From contig CAWAHD010000001.1 of NCBI GenBank assembly GCA_963781785.1, positions 558,001 to 622,000 of the forward strand: a stretch of 64,000 nucleotides of DNA, written 5' to 3'. Source of the stretch: CAWAHD01 sp963781785 (GTDB taxonomy: Bacteria > Planctomycetota > Planctomycetia > Isosphaerales > Isosphaeraceae). The position numbers and the translations under genes were made by a program. Shown here piece after piece: positions 27,738 through 37,279 of the stretch; positions within the stretch are counted from its first letter, which is position 1, and every line of letters starts with the position of its first letter. The notes below the pieces were generated by a model. That model searched no databases and was not told the DNA's origin. It saw only the letters and a list, made by a program, of their open reading frames with translations.

Positions 27738-29123
27738 CTAGCCCTGGCCCCCGGTGATCTCGCGGACGATCGAGCCGACGAACGAGCGAGCATCGCCGAA
27801 AAGCATCAAGGTCTTGTCGAGATAGTAGAGGGGGTTGTCGATTCCCGCGAAGCCCGGGCTCATGCCGCGCTTGATCACCATCACGGTGCGTGCTTTGTCG
27901 ACGTCGAGAATCGGCATGCCGTGGATCGGGCTCGATGGATCGTTGCGGGCGGCGGGATTGGTGACGTCGTTGGCACCGATGACCAGGGCAACGTCGGCCT
28001 GGGGGAAGTCTCCGTTGATTTCGTCCATGTCCAGAAGCTTGTCGTAAGGGATATCGGCCTCGGCCAGGAGGACGTTCATGTGGCCGGGCATTCGCCCAGC
28101 GACGGGGTGGATGCCGAACTTGACGTCAATCCCGCGCTTGATGAGGGCGTCGAAGAGTTCTCTGACCTTGTATTGCGCCTGGGCGACGGCCATGCCGTAG
28201 CCGGGCACGATGATGACCTTGCTGGCGGCGGCGAGGATGCCGGCCGCCTCTTCGGCCGAGGCACTCCGCACCGGTGGCGCCTCGACCGCCGCGGCCGAAG
28301 CCGTCTGCACCTGGCCGAAACCGCCGAAAAGGACGTTCGAGAACGACCGATTCATCGCCTTGGACATGTTAACCGACAGGATGAAGCCCGAGGCTCCGTC
28401 AAGTGCTCCGGCCACGATCAAGAGCTTGTTGTGGATCACGAATCCCATGGCGGCTGCGGAAAGGCCGGCGTAGGAGTTCAAGAGCGAGATCACCGTGGGC
28501 ATGTCGGCGCCGCCGATGGGGATGATCATCAGCACGCCGAGGACCAGCGGGACCACCAGGATCACCGGGAATAGCCACGTCTTCTCGGGAGAGAAGATCA
28601 GGTTTTCCGCCACCCAGATGGAAAGGACGAGCAGGGAAAGATTGACGTAATTCTGGTTGGGGAAGGTGATTGGGCGCTGGGGCAGGATTTCCTGGAGCTT
28701 TCCGGCGGCCATCAGGCTTCCGGTGAAGGTCAGCGAGCCGAGGATCACCTCGATCGCGATCACGGTCATGGTGAATGGGGGCAAGTCGGGGGCGCTCAGA
28801 TAGTACTCGGCCGTGCCGACCAGGGTGACGCAGAGCGCACCGAAGGCGTGGCTCAAGGCAGTCCGCTGGGGGACGGCCGTCATCGGAACCATCCCGAGCC
28901 TGGCGCCGATGATCGAGCCGATGACAAGGCCGGCGAAGATCCAGCGGTAGTCGACGATCTCGTGGTGAAACAGAGTGCCAATGATGGCCAGCAGCATCCC
29001 GAGCTCGCCGGCCCAGACGCCGCGGCGGGCAGTCGCGGGCGTGTTCATCCACTTGAGCGACAGAATGAACAACCCGGTGGCGACCAGGTAGAGGGCCTCG
29101 ATGATGTGTTCGCTGCGGATCAT
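27738..29123 (-). CDS. pntB: NAD(P) transhydrogenase subunit beta
   Basis: This 461-residue inner-membrane subunit carries domain II helices and the NADP(H)-binding domain III. Many hydrophobic segments fill the first 270 residues (for example LVATGLFILSLKWM, AGELGMLLAIIGTLF). The C-terminal domain has VIIVPGYGMAVAQAQ, GIHPVAGRMPGHMNVLLAEA and LVIGANDVTNPAA, the signatures for NADP binding. It couples proton entry to NADPH formation from NADH. The start overlaps the pntAB stop by 4 bp. The gene is last of three in the order pntAA-pntAB-pntB, the split arrangement found in many bacteria. Confidence 0.95.
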   Translation of the reverse strand: MIRSEHIIEALYLVATGLFILSLKWMNTPATARRGVWAGELGMLLAIIGTLFHHEIVDYRWIFAGLVIGSIIGARLGMVPMTAVPQRTALSHAFGALCVTLVGTAEYYLSAPDLPPFTMTVIAIEVILGSLTFTGSLMAAGKLQEILPQRPITFPNQNYVNLSLLVLSIWVAENLIFSPEKTWLFPVILVVPLVLGVLMIIPIGGADMPTVISLLNSYAGLSAAAMGFVIHNKLLIVAGALDGASGFILSVNMSKAMNRSFSNVLFGGFGQVQTASAAAVEAPPVRSASAEEAAGILAAASKVIIVPGYGMAVAQAQYKVRELFDALIKRGIDVKFGIHPVAGRMPGHMNVLLAEADIPYDKLLDMDEINGDFPQADVALVIGANDVTNPAARNDPSSPIHGMPILDVDKARTVMVIKRGMSPGFAGIDNPLYYLDKTLMLFGDARSFVGSIVREITGGQG

Positions 29124-29506
29124 GGCGAATTTGGCTTCCTCGGGCCGCTCGATTTGAACATCTTGAGCATGCGGTCGGTGATGACGAATCCGCCGACGAT
29201 ATTGCTGGTGGCGGCGATGATCGCGATGGTGCCCAGAATGGTTGCCAAGGAGCCGCGGGCCAAACCTGATCCCGCCAGGATGATCGCGCCGATGACGGCG
29301 ATGGCGTCGAGCGCGTTGGTCAGCGACATGAGCGGTGTGTGCAACAAGGGAGAGATCCGGCGAATCACCTCGAACCCGATGAATGCCGCGAGCATGAACA
29401 CGTAGAGGGCCGTGAGCACGTCGAGCTTCGCCTCGTCGCCGCCGGGTGGATTGTCCGCAGCCGCAATGGCCACGCGGCTCAGGCTGGTCAGGAGGTCGAG
29501 GTGCAT
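29120..29506 (-). CDS. pntAB: NAD(P) transhydrogenase subunit alpha part 2 (membrane)
   Basis: This 128-residue protein with about four membrane helices corresponds to the C-terminal membrane part of PntA in organisms with a fused subunit. Helices include LYVFMLAAFIGFEVI, AIAVIGAIILAGSGL and TILGTIAIIAATSNIVGGF. The segment HTPLMSLTNALDAI is typical. It joins PntB to form the proton channel. An AAAGG box precedes the ATG at 29506, 22 bp after pntAA. Confidence 0.93.
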   Translation of the reverse strand: MHLDLLTSLSRVAIAAADNPPGGDEAKLDVLTALYVFMLAAFIGFEVIRRISPLLHTPLMSLTNALDAIAVIGAIILAGSGLARGSLATILGTIAIIAATSNIVGGFVITDRMLKMFKSSGPRKPNSP

Positions 29507-29528
29507 ATCGCTGCCTTTCGAGGGAAAT

Positions 29529-30695
29529 TCAGGTGGCCGTTGCCGGCGCCGAGAAGAATTCCTTCACGCGGGCGTTCACGACCTCGCCGCCCAGAGTCAA
29601 CAGCGTCTCGCGCGTGATCTCATCGTTTCGATCCAGCACGAATTTTCCATCCTTGACAAGATGAACGAGAAACGCGCTCAAGTTCTTGGCATACATCTGG
29701 CTGGCATGGTAGGGGACGGTGCTGGCGAAGTTGACCGAGCCGATCACGGTGACGCCGTACTCCACGATGGTGGTTCCCGAAACCGTCAGCTCGCAGTTGC
29801 CGCCGCGCTCGGCGGCCAGGTCGATGATGACCGAGCCCGGGGCCATGTGGGATACCATTTCCCGCGTGACCAGGACCGGCGACTTCTTGCCGGGGATCAC
29901 GGCGGCCGTGATGATGACGTCGCTCTCGGCGACGACCTTTCCCAGGAGCTCGCGCTGGCGCTGGTAGAATCCCTCATCCTGGGCGCGGCCGTACCCGCGG
30001 GCGTCCTGAGCGTCCTTGGCCTCGACCTCGAGCTCGACGAACCGGCCGCCCAGGCTTTGCACCTGTTCCTTGGAGGCCGCCCGCATGTCGTAGGCCGAGG
30101 CGACGGCACCCAGCCGCCGCGCCGTCGCGATCGCCTGAAGCCCGGCGACGCCGGCACCGATAATGAGCACGCGCGCGGGGGTGATCGTGCCGGCAGCCGT
30201 TGTCATCATGGGAAAGATCCGCGGCAACAGGTCTGCGGCCACGACGACGGCCTTGTAGCCCGAAAGCGTTGCCATCGACGAAAGGGCGTCCATGCTCTGC
30301 GCGCGGGTCGTCCGCGGCATCAGCTCGACGGCAAACGAGGTGACACCCCGGTCGGCAATCTCGCGGATCGTCTCCATCGAGCCCAGCGGCCGTAGAAACC
30401 CGATCAAGACCTGGTCGCGGCGCAAGAGCGGAAGGTCGTCTTTGCCGGTCTTGTCGTTCGAGCCATGACACAGGACCTGGACAATGATATCGGCCGTGCC
30501 GAAAACCTCGGCGCGATCTGGCAGAATCTTCGCGCCCTTGGCGGTGTATGTCCAGTCAAGGAAGCCAGCCGCGGCCCCGGCCCCGGCTTCCATCACGACC
30601 TCCATGCCGGCTTTGGTGAGCAGCGGAATGACCGGCGGTACCATCGCCACGCGCCGCTCGCCCGGATAAGTCTCTCGAGGGATTCCGACGATCAT
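29529..30695 (-). CDS. pntAA: NAD(P) transhydrogenase subunit alpha part 1 (NAD-binding)
   Basis: This 388-residue soluble NAD(H)-binding subunit belongs to the alanine dehydrogenase/transhydrogenase family. The start at 30695 gives MIVGIPRETYPGERRVAMVP, the invariant N-terminus of the family, so the longer frame to 30866 is not used. The Rossmann motif is VLIIGAGVAGLQAIATARRLGA, and the substrate loop contains YDMRAASKEQVQSLGG. It delivers hydride from NADH to the NADP-bound domain of PntB. It is first in the operon; the upstream 250 bp hold the promoter and divide it from the RraA-like gene, which is on the same strand. Confidence 0.94.
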   Translation of the reverse strand: MIVGIPRETYPGERRVAMVPPVIPLLTKAGMEVVMEAGAGAAAGFLDWTYTAKGAKILPDRAEVFGTADIIVQVLCHGSNDKTGKDDLPLLRRDQVLIGFLRPLGSMETIREIADRGVTSFAVELMPRTTRAQSMDALSSMATLSGYKAVVVAADLLPRIFPMMTTAAGTITPARVLIIGAGVAGLQAIATARRLGAVASAYDMRAASKEQVQSLGGRFVELEVEAKDAQDARGYGRAQDEGFYQRQRELLGKVVAESDVIITAAVIPGKKSPVLVTREMVSHMAPGSVIIDLAAERGGNCELTVSGTTIVEYGVTVIGSVNFASTVPYHASQMYAKNLSAFLVHLVKDGKFVLDRNDEITRETLLTLGGEVVNARVKEFFSAPATAT

Positions 30696-30951
30696 GAAAC
30701 CGGCTCCGATCGGGAAGACCAGCGCTCTTCCGGCGAAAACGAATCGCCGTCGAGCCGCATCACGCACCGAATCGTGTTTCGTCAGTCTTCGATTGCGGTG
30801 CGCAGACGCGGAGACCTTCGGTCCGCCGGCGGGCGGGGTCGGGAGACCCGCGCCCAACGAGGGCAAACCGAGAAGTCGCCTCCCGAACCGAATAGTCTAT
30901 CGTCGGATTCTCGAAAGTCCATTCGCAGCCGGCGGAACGTTTCGCCGCGCG

Positions 30952-31662
30952 TCATTCCCGGATCTTGGCGTGCGAGACGGCTCGGAGCTTGATGTATTCT
31001 TCGAGCGAGAAGCTGTCCGACCGGCAGATTTCCAGGAGCGGCCGCTCGCGACGCTCCACTTCAGCACACGCCTCGCCCAGCCGCAGGGCGACCTGCTCGG
31101 GGATCAGGCAGACGCCGTGCTTGTCGGCGTGAATCAGGTCGCCTGACTGAATTTCGACGCCGCCGATCGTGACCGGCGAGCCGAAATCGACCAGCCGGAC
31201 GTAGGCATGGCTCACGCAGGGGTTCAGGCCGAAGAGCTGGAAACCGAGGGCACGGACCTCGTCCAAGTCGCGGGGGCAGCCGCTGGTGATGTGCCCCACG
31301 CAGCCAAGCTTCTGATGGATGGTGGCCGTGACCTCGCCGAACTGCGCTCCCAGGCCGGGGGGTTCATCGAGGTCCCAGCCAACGGCGATCTTGGGACCGG
31401 GCATCTGCGCGACATAGCGGAGATAGTCGCCCAGAAGATCGGGCTGGGAAGCGGGTCGATCGGGCATGGCGGCCCGGGTTCGGCTGGTCACCGCATAGCC
31501 GATGACTGGACCGAGCTCGGGCAGCAGGCATCGAATCGGATGCGGCAGAAAGCCGCAGTGCCGGGGCCGGATGTCGAACAGCTCGATCGCGTTCGAGATC
31601 GTCGGGGTGTTGTATCGCCGCAATATCTCCAGCTCGGAAGTGCTCAATCGGGGTGAGGACAT
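30952..31662 (-). CDS. RraA-like / HMG aldolase family protein
   Basis: This protein of about 236 residues belongs to the RraA-like superfamily, which includes 4-hydroxy-4-methyl-2-oxoglutarate aldolases and the RNase E regulator RraA. Diagnostic parts are YNTPTISNAIELF near the N-terminus, a core GFQLFGLNPCVSHAYVRLVDFGSPVTIGG, and GDLIHADKHGVCLIPEQVA with the conserved HAD-x-x-G. An aldolase or decarboxylase acting on 2-oxo acids is the more likely function; true RraA proteins are shorter. The ATG at 31662 is preceded by GAAGGA; an in-frame start at 31680 is weaker. Neighbours do not reveal the substrate. Confidence 0.8.
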   Translation of the reverse strand: MSSPRLSTSELEILRRYNTPTISNAIELFDIRPRHCGFLPHPIRCLLPELGPVIGYAVTSRTRAAMPDRPASQPDLLGDYLRYVAQMPGPKIAVGWDLDEPPGLGAQFGEVTATIHQKLGCVGHITSGCPRDLDEVRALGFQLFGLNPCVSHAYVRLVDFGSPVTIGGVEIQSGDLIHADKHGVCLIPEQVALRLGEACAEVERRERPLLEICRSDSFSLEEYIKLRAVSHAKIRE

Positions 31663-31827
31663 GCCGTGGTTCCTTCGCAAACCGCTTGGCCGGTAGAGCC
31701 CAACACGCTAGGCTGGACGTCGGTAACCGCGCCGGGCCAATGGTTGGAACGTTTGCTCCGCGCCAAACGGTCGCCACCTGCCGGCGTATCGTGCGAAACT
31801 AGCCGCTCGTCTTGTGGATTTGATCCG

Positions 31828-33229
31828 ATGTCTGATACCGAAGTCAATCCGGCTGTGAATCCTACCCCGGCGGACAAGAAGGCCAATTCGCCGAAGCCGC
31901 ACCCGCTCCCGGATGACGCGATCGAGGCCGCGATGGAACAGGCCACGGCCCAAGCGCGAACAAGATCACGGGTCAGAGCAGGTGCCGCTCAAGCGTCAAT
32001 GGGATAGCGGCCTGGAAGCAGAGCTCGAGGCCGCTTTGAGCGGATTCGACCCGGCAACGATGGCGGTGGCGTCGCCCCGCTCGGGCCGGTCTGACCGGCC
32101 CGTCGTTCCGGAGCACGAGCGCGGCCAGGAGAGCCGCCCCGGTCCAAGAACGGGGCGGGTCATCCGGGTGCGCGGCAAGAGCGTGTTCATCGACCTGGGT
32201 GGCAAGAGCGAGGGCATTCTTCCGGTCGATCAGCTCCAGGGACCATTGCCCGAACCGGGCGCGACGATCGAGGTCGTCGTCGATCGGTTCGACCTGGAGG
32301 AAGGCGTTCAATTGCTCCGGCTCAAGGGCGCGGCGATCGACGCGGATTGGGACACTCTTCGGAAAGGTGTGATTGTGGAAGCCCGTGTGACCAAGACCGT
32401 GAAGGGGGGCCTGGAAGTCGACGTGGACGGGATCCGCGGGTTTCTGCCGATCAGCCAGATCGACCTGTCACGGGTCGACGATGCTGCGTCGTACGTGAAC
32501 CAGAAATTCAAGGCGATCGTAACCGAGGTCAATTCACGCGAGAAAAACCTGGTGATCTCGCGCCGCGAGCTGCTCGAAAAAGAGCGTGCTGAGCTCCGCG
32601 AGCGCACCTGGGCGGCGCTCGCGGAAGGCCAGGAGCACGAAGGTGTCGTCCGGTCGATCAAGGGCTTCGGCGCCTTCGTCGACATCGGGGGAGTCGACGG
32701 CCTTCTGCCCATCGGCGAAATGAGCTGGGCGCGGATCGCCAAGGTCGACGATCTGCTCAAGACCGGCGACAAGGTGAAGGTCAAGGTGCTCAAGATCGAT
32801 CAGACGACCCGCAAGCTCACACTTGGCCTCAAGCAGCTCACGCCCAGCCCCTGGGAAACCGCCCCGCAGAAGTATTCCCGCGGCACGTTGGTTCCGGGAA
32901 AGGTCACCAAGATCATGGAGTTCGGCGCGTTCGTCGAGCTCGAGCCGGGCATCGAGGGATTGATCCACATCTCGGAGCTGTCGCCGACACGGGTTCGCCG
33001 GGTCGCCGATATCGTCAAGCAGGGCCAGGACGTCGAGGTTCGGATCCTCAAGGTCGAGCTGGAGGACCGGCGGATTGCTCTGTCGCTCCTGCCGTCGCCC
33101 AAAGGGACGATGCCGGTAGAGGAAGAGGAGAAGGGTCCGGATGAAGCAGCCGTTCTACCGCCTGCTCCCGCGCCCGTGCGCAAGATCCCTCTGAAAGGGG
33201 GGTTGGGCGACCGAGAGCGGCGGAATTGA
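31828..33229 (+). CDS. rpsA: S1 RNA-binding domain protein (ribosomal protein S1-like), one-base frameshift
   Basis: This protein of about 466 residues has four S1 domains: RVIRVRGKSVFIDLGG, WDTLRKGVIVEARVTKTVKG, EGVVRSIKGFGAFVDIGG and PGKVTKIMEFGAFVELEPG. The last two resemble the core mRNA-binding repeats of S1. The N-terminus starts at the ATG at 31828 (MSDTEVNPAVNP) in one frame, and the rest follows in another. The switch lies between 31951 and 31962 near ATAQAR/KREQDHG. As S1 is normally essential, a sequencing indel is the simplest explanation; a late start at 31913 would be the alternative. It probably helps 30S subunits bind mRNA. Confidence 0.85.
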
Positions 33230-33327
33230 CAAGCGGGCGGCCCATTTTCTCGCGGCGACATGAAACGAAACCGGACGGACGCTTCTCTGATCTCATAGAG
33301 GAGGTTCCGCTCTGGGGAGGTCCGCCG

Positions 33328-36300
33328 ATGCTCGATCCAGCCAGATGCCCCGTGTGCGGGTCGGTGCTGCCGTCGGATGCACCTGGCGGTCTATGTCCCG
33401 CGTGCCTCCTCCGGCAAGGGCTCATGGGGGATGGGTCCATTCCCTCTGAAGCCAACATCGCCGGCGCGTTCGAGCCGGATGAATTGAGCGCTTTTGCCGG
33501 CGCGACTCCAAGGAATGGTGCGATTCCGCGCCACCTTCTGGGAGAGGCCCAATCGCGCGAGGCTCCCCGTCTGGTCGTCAGACCATCATTCACGGAAATG
33601 CCAGCGCCCGCCCATCGCGGCGACCGCTATCAGCTCCTGGGCGAGATCGCCCGCGGCGGCATGGGAGCCGTCCTCAAGGGCCGGGACCCCGACCTGGGCC
33701 GCGACCTGGCGATCAAGATCTTGCTCGAGGAGCACCGCGATCACCCTGAACTCGTCCGCCGGTTTGTCGAAGAGGCCCAGATTAGCGGCCAGCTCCAGCA
33801 CCCGGGGATCGTTGCTGTCTACGAGCTCGGGCAGTTCGGAGACCAGCGCCCTTATTTCGCAATGAAGCTGGTCGAGGGCCGTACGCTCGCCGCATTACTG
33901 GCTGCGCGCGCCAACACCGGACACGACTTGCCGCGGCTCCTGGACATCTTCGAGAAGGTCTGCCAGACGATGGCTTACGCACACGACCGCGGTGTGATCC
34001 ATCGCGATCTCAAGCCTTCCAATATCATGGTGGGCAACTTCGGCGAGATCCAGGTGATGGACCGGGGCCTGGCCAAGGTCTTGTCTCGAGGCGGCCGGGC
34101 CGACGAGCCGCCGGCACATCCTGTTCAGGAGCTCGCGCTCGTCTCTACCACCCGCAATGGCTCGGATGCCAGGATCTCAAGGGCAGGGTCCGTGCTCGGA
34201 ACTCCGGCTTACATGGCGCCCGAGCAGGCGCGGGGAGACCTCGAGCACGTGGATGAACGGGCGGACGTCTTCGGCCTGGGCGCCATTCTCTGCGAGATCC
34301 TGACCGGCCGCCCGCCTTATGTCGGCAACGACGCCGGGGAGGTCAGGGGCCTGGCCGCACGGGCCGAGCTGGACGACGTCTTCGACTGCCTGAGCACCTG
34401 TGGCGCAGAACCCGAGCTGGTGGCCCTGTCACGACGATGCCTGGCTGCGCTGCCCCATGATCGGCCACGCGACGCTGGAATCGTGGCCTCCGGGATGACC
34501 GGCTACCTCCGCGGAATGCAGGAACGGTTGAGGCAGGCCGAGCTGGAGCGAGTGGAGGCCCAGGCCAAGGCGTCTGAGGAGAAGGTTCGCCGGCGGCTGG
34601 CAGTGGGTCTGGCGCTCGCGGTGGTGGGGCTCCTCGTGACGGCCGGCGGCAGCGGCATCTGGGCGCTTCACCAGCACCACGTGCGCGCCTTACGAGTCGA
34701 TCTTCTGGCACGCGAGGCCGAAGTACTCAAGGAGCAGGCCGAAGATGCTGGGGATGACCTGGCCAGGTGGGCGGCCGCCCGCGAGTCCGTGCGCCGCGCC
34801 TTGTCGGTCGTCGACGATGCCCGCGACGCGACGGCCAAGAGCCGGGTCGTGAGCCTGGCGGAGCAGGTCGGGAAGCTGGCCGATCAGGCCGAATCCGACG
34901 CCAGGCTGATCGAGCGGCTGGCCGAGGTCCGCGAGGCGATCGACGAAGTCCCCGCGGGGCAGACCGAGGCTGAGTACGCGGCAGAGTTCCAGGCCGCCGG
35001 ACTCGTCCCGGACACTCGGCACCCGGAGAAGACCGGACGACTCATCGCGCGCCGGCCGGCTCGAACGGCCGTGGCACTTGCGGTTGCACTGGACCACTGG
35101 GCAGCCCTGCGGCTCGATCAAGGCGACCGGTCGAGCGCCGGCCGCATCACGGCCGCCGCGCGGGCGGCCGCCCCGGACCCTTACCGGGGCCGGCTCCGCA
35201 CGGCATTGATGGAGCCGCGCGCCCCGGCGCGCCGGGCAGCCCTCGGCGACCTGGCCCGATCGGCCCCGCCCGCCGATCTGCCCCCTGTTAGCTCGGCATT
35301 GCTGGGCGCGGGTCTGCTCCACGCCGGCGACCCGACCACCGCCGAGTCGATACTGCGGACTGCCGAGCGGCGGCATCCCGCCGACTCATGGCTCGCCCAG
35401 ATCCTGGCCAAGACGCTCGAAAAACTATCCCGGTCGGCGGAGGCCATTCGCTACTACTATATCGCCCGCGCCGCGCGGCCTGAATCGATCCACGCCCTGG
35501 CTCATGCCCTCGAGCGCCAGGGCGAATGGACGGAAGCCATCGCCGTGTTCCGCGAGGCGATCCGGCTCAATCCGGCGAGCGCGCGGCACCTGGGCTGCCT
35601 CGCCAAGGCGCTCAAGTCACAAGGTCATGCTCATGAGGCCGACCTTACGCTTGACGCGGCCATCGCCGCCGGATGCGAGGCGCGACAGCACGGCGCCCCC
35701 GAGTCTCTGCACCATACGCTCAGGAATCTCATCGTTCACCGGCCCAGCCGGCTCGATGATGTCATCGCCGCCTATCGCAGCGCAATCCGCCACAGACCCG
35801 ATGATGGTGCGGCCCACCATTACCTGGGGAGCATCCTTGCGCGAACCGGCCGGCTGGATGATGCGATCGGCGAGTACCGCGAAGCGATCCGGCTCAAGCC
35901 CGATTGTGCCGAAGCCTACACCAGGCTGGGCGTGGTCCTCTCGGATCTCAAGCACGATCACGTCGGAGCCGTAAGAGCCTTCCGTGATCTGATCCGGTTC
36001 AGGGCTGACGACCCTCTGGCCCACTTCAACTTCGCATGCGTTCTCCGAAGTCAGGGCAGTTTGGGCGATGCGATCGGCGAATACCGCACTGCGATCCGGC
36101 TCAATCCCGACTTCGCTGAAGCCTTCTGTAACCTCGGGGTGATTCTGTCTGGCATGAAATCCAACCAGGACGAGGCTCGCGCCGCCCTTATGGAAGCAGT
36201 CCGGCTCAAGCCCGACGATGCCTTCTCGCATTGCAATCTCGCCAGCTCGCTGAGAATTTCCGGCCGGCTCGATGAGGCGATAGCCGAGTACCGAGAGACC

Positions 36301-37110
36301 ATCCGGTTGGAACCTCCGATGGCAGCGGCCCACTACGGCCTGGGCAACATCTTGCAGCTCCAAGGCAAGTCCGGCGAGGCGATGGACGAATACCGCGAGA
36401 CAATCCGGCTCAAGCCCGATTTCGCCGAACCGTACTGCGACCTTGCGAATCTGCTGCGAGACCAGGGACAGTACGCCGAGTCGCTCGTGGACTACCAGCG
36501 CGGTCACGAGCTGGGCTCCAGGCGGCCCGACTGGCGTTATCCTTCCACGCAGTGGGTGGCGCAGGCGCGGCGACTGGCGCGACTCGCCCCCAAGATCCCC
36601 GCCATGCTCCGGGGCGAAGCCCAACCGGCCGATGCCGCCGAACGCGTCGACCTCGCCCTGGTCGCCTACGGCAAGGGCTTGCATGCGCTGGCCGCACGGC
36701 TCTTTGCCGAGGCGATCGCGGCCGATCCGAGCCTGGTCGAGGATGTTGAGGCCCCGCACCGCTACAACGCCGCTTGCTCCGCGGCGCTGGCCGGTTGCGG
36801 CAAAGGGAAAGACCAGCCACCCCCCGACCCCGCGGCCCGAATCAACCTGCGCCGCCAAGCCCTCAACTGGCTCGGAGCAGAACTGGCAGCACGGTCGCGG
36901 ATCGTGGCCAGCGGCTCTGGCGCTGCGAGCCAAGTGCCAGGGCGCTCCCACGTCCAAAAACTCGAGCACTGGAAGCAAGACCCCGATCTGGCCGGTGTCC
37001 GCGAACAGGGGGGCCTGAAGGAATTGAGCGAGGCCGAGCAAGCCGACTGGCGAGCCTTCTGGGCCGAGGTCGACCGAGTCCTTGCCCGGTTGGCAGCCGC
37101 TCCTGATTGA
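33328..37110 (+). CDS. Membrane Ser/Thr kinase with zinc-ribbon N-terminus and long TPR region
   Basis: This protein has about 1260 residues. The N-terminus has two CxxC pairs (CPVC at 7-10 and CPAC at 23-26), a likely zinc ribbon common in planctomycete kinases. The kinase domain (about 100-390) has GEIARGGMGAVLKG, LAIKIL and HRDLKPSN. The metal-binding motif reads DRG (VMDRGLAKV) in place of DFG. One transmembrane helix follows (LAVGLALAVVGLLVTAGG), then a coiled region and at least eight TPR units such as LDDAIGEYREAIRLKP. The ATG at 33328 with a GGGGAGG box is chosen; the frame extends back to 33226. It may signal to the ECF sigma factor at 39845. Confidence 0.88.
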   Translation: MLDPARCPVCGSVLPSDAPGGLCPACLLRQGLMGDGSIPSEANIAGAFEPDELSAFAGATPRNGAIPRHLLGEAQSREAPRLVVRPSFTEMPAPAHRGDRYQLLGEIARGGMGAVLKGRDPDLGRDLAIKILLEEHRDHPELVRRFVEEAQISGQLQHPGIVAVYELGQFGDQRPYFAMKLVEGRTLAALLAARANTGHDLPRLLDIFEKVCQTMAYAHDRGVIHRDLKPSNIMVGNFGEIQVMDRGLAKVLSRGGRADEPPAHPVQELALVSTTRNGSDARISRAGSVLGTPAYMAPEQARGDLEHVDERADVFGLGAILCEILTGRPPYVGNDAGEVRGLAARAELDDVFDCLSTCGAEPELVALSRRCLAALPHDRPRDAGIVASGMTGYLRGMQERLRQAELERVEAQAKASEEKVRRRLAVGLALAVVGLLVTAGGSGIWALHQHHVRALRVDLLAREAEVLKEQAEDAGDDLARWAAARESVRRALSVVDDARDATAKSRVVSLAEQVGKLADQAESDARLIERLAEVREAIDEVPAGQTEAEYAAEFQAAGLVPDTRHPEKTGRLIARRPARTAVALAVALDHWAALRLDQGDRSSAGRITAAARAAAPDPYRGRLRTALMEPRAPARRAALGDLARSAPPADLPPVSSALLGAGLLHAGDPTTAESILRTAERRHPADSWLAQILAKTLEKLSRSAEAIRYYYIARAARPESIHALAHALERQGEWTEAIAVFREAIRLNPASARHLGCLAKALKSQGHAHEADLTLDAAIAAGCEARQHGAPESLHHTLRNLIVHRPSRLDDVIAAYRSAIRHRPDDGAAHHYLGSILARTGRLDDAIGEYREAIRLKPDCAEAYTRLGVVLSDLKHDHVGAVRAFRDLIRFRADDPLAHFNFACVLRSQGSLGDAIGEYRTAIRLNPDFAEAFCNLGVILSGMKSNQDEARAALMEAVRLKPDDAFSHCNLASSLRISGRLDEAIAEYRETIRLEPPMAAAHYGLGNILQLQGKSGEAMDEYRETIRLKPDFAEPYCDLANLLRDQGQYAESLVDYQRGHELGSRRPDWRYPSTQWVAQARRLARLAPKIPAMLRGEAQPADAAERVDLALVAYGKGLHALAARLFAEAIAADPSLVEDVEAPHRYNAACSAALAGCGKGKDQPPPDPAARINLRRQALNWLGAELAARSRIVASGSGAASQVPGRSHVQKLEHWKQDPDLAGVREQGGLKELSEAEQADWRAFWAEVDRVLARLAAAPD

Positions 37111-37115
37111 TCGAC

Positions 37116-37133
37116 TAGTAAATAAATTTACTA
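37116..37133. promoter_or_regulatory. AT-rich 18-bp palindrome after the kinase gene
   Basis: TAGTAAAT-AA-ATTTACTA is a perfect inverted repeat with 8-bp arms, six bases after the kinase stop. It is strikingly AT-rich for this genome. There is no T-run, so it is not a standard terminator; it may be a protein-binding site. Confidence 0.5.
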
Positions 37134-37230
37134 ATACAGATCGATCTATCTCGCTGTCTGAGGCGCAAGAAGAGGCTGCGTCAGGCTCCCCGTGTGCGCA
37201 GATCGTGATCGTGCGTTTGTCTCGTGTCGT

Positions 37231-37243
37231 GTTGTGTCACAAC
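37231..37243. promoter_or_regulatory. Operator-like palindrome upstream of the surface-protein gene
   Basis: GTTGTG-T-CACAAC is a perfect 13-bp inverted repeat 37 bp upstream of the ATG at 37280. Its position fits a repressor or activator site in the promoter/5' leader of the surface-protein gene. Confidence 0.45.
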
Positions 37244-37279
37244 TTCGGTCCTGCTTCACCCATTGAGGAGTATCCACCG

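Noticed and set aside
27153..28574. 473-codon frame reading through the REP array into pntB antisense
   Set aside because: Only the first ~135 residues look like protein; the remainder is REP sequence and antisense of pntB. A one-base shift gives a natural stop at 27630.
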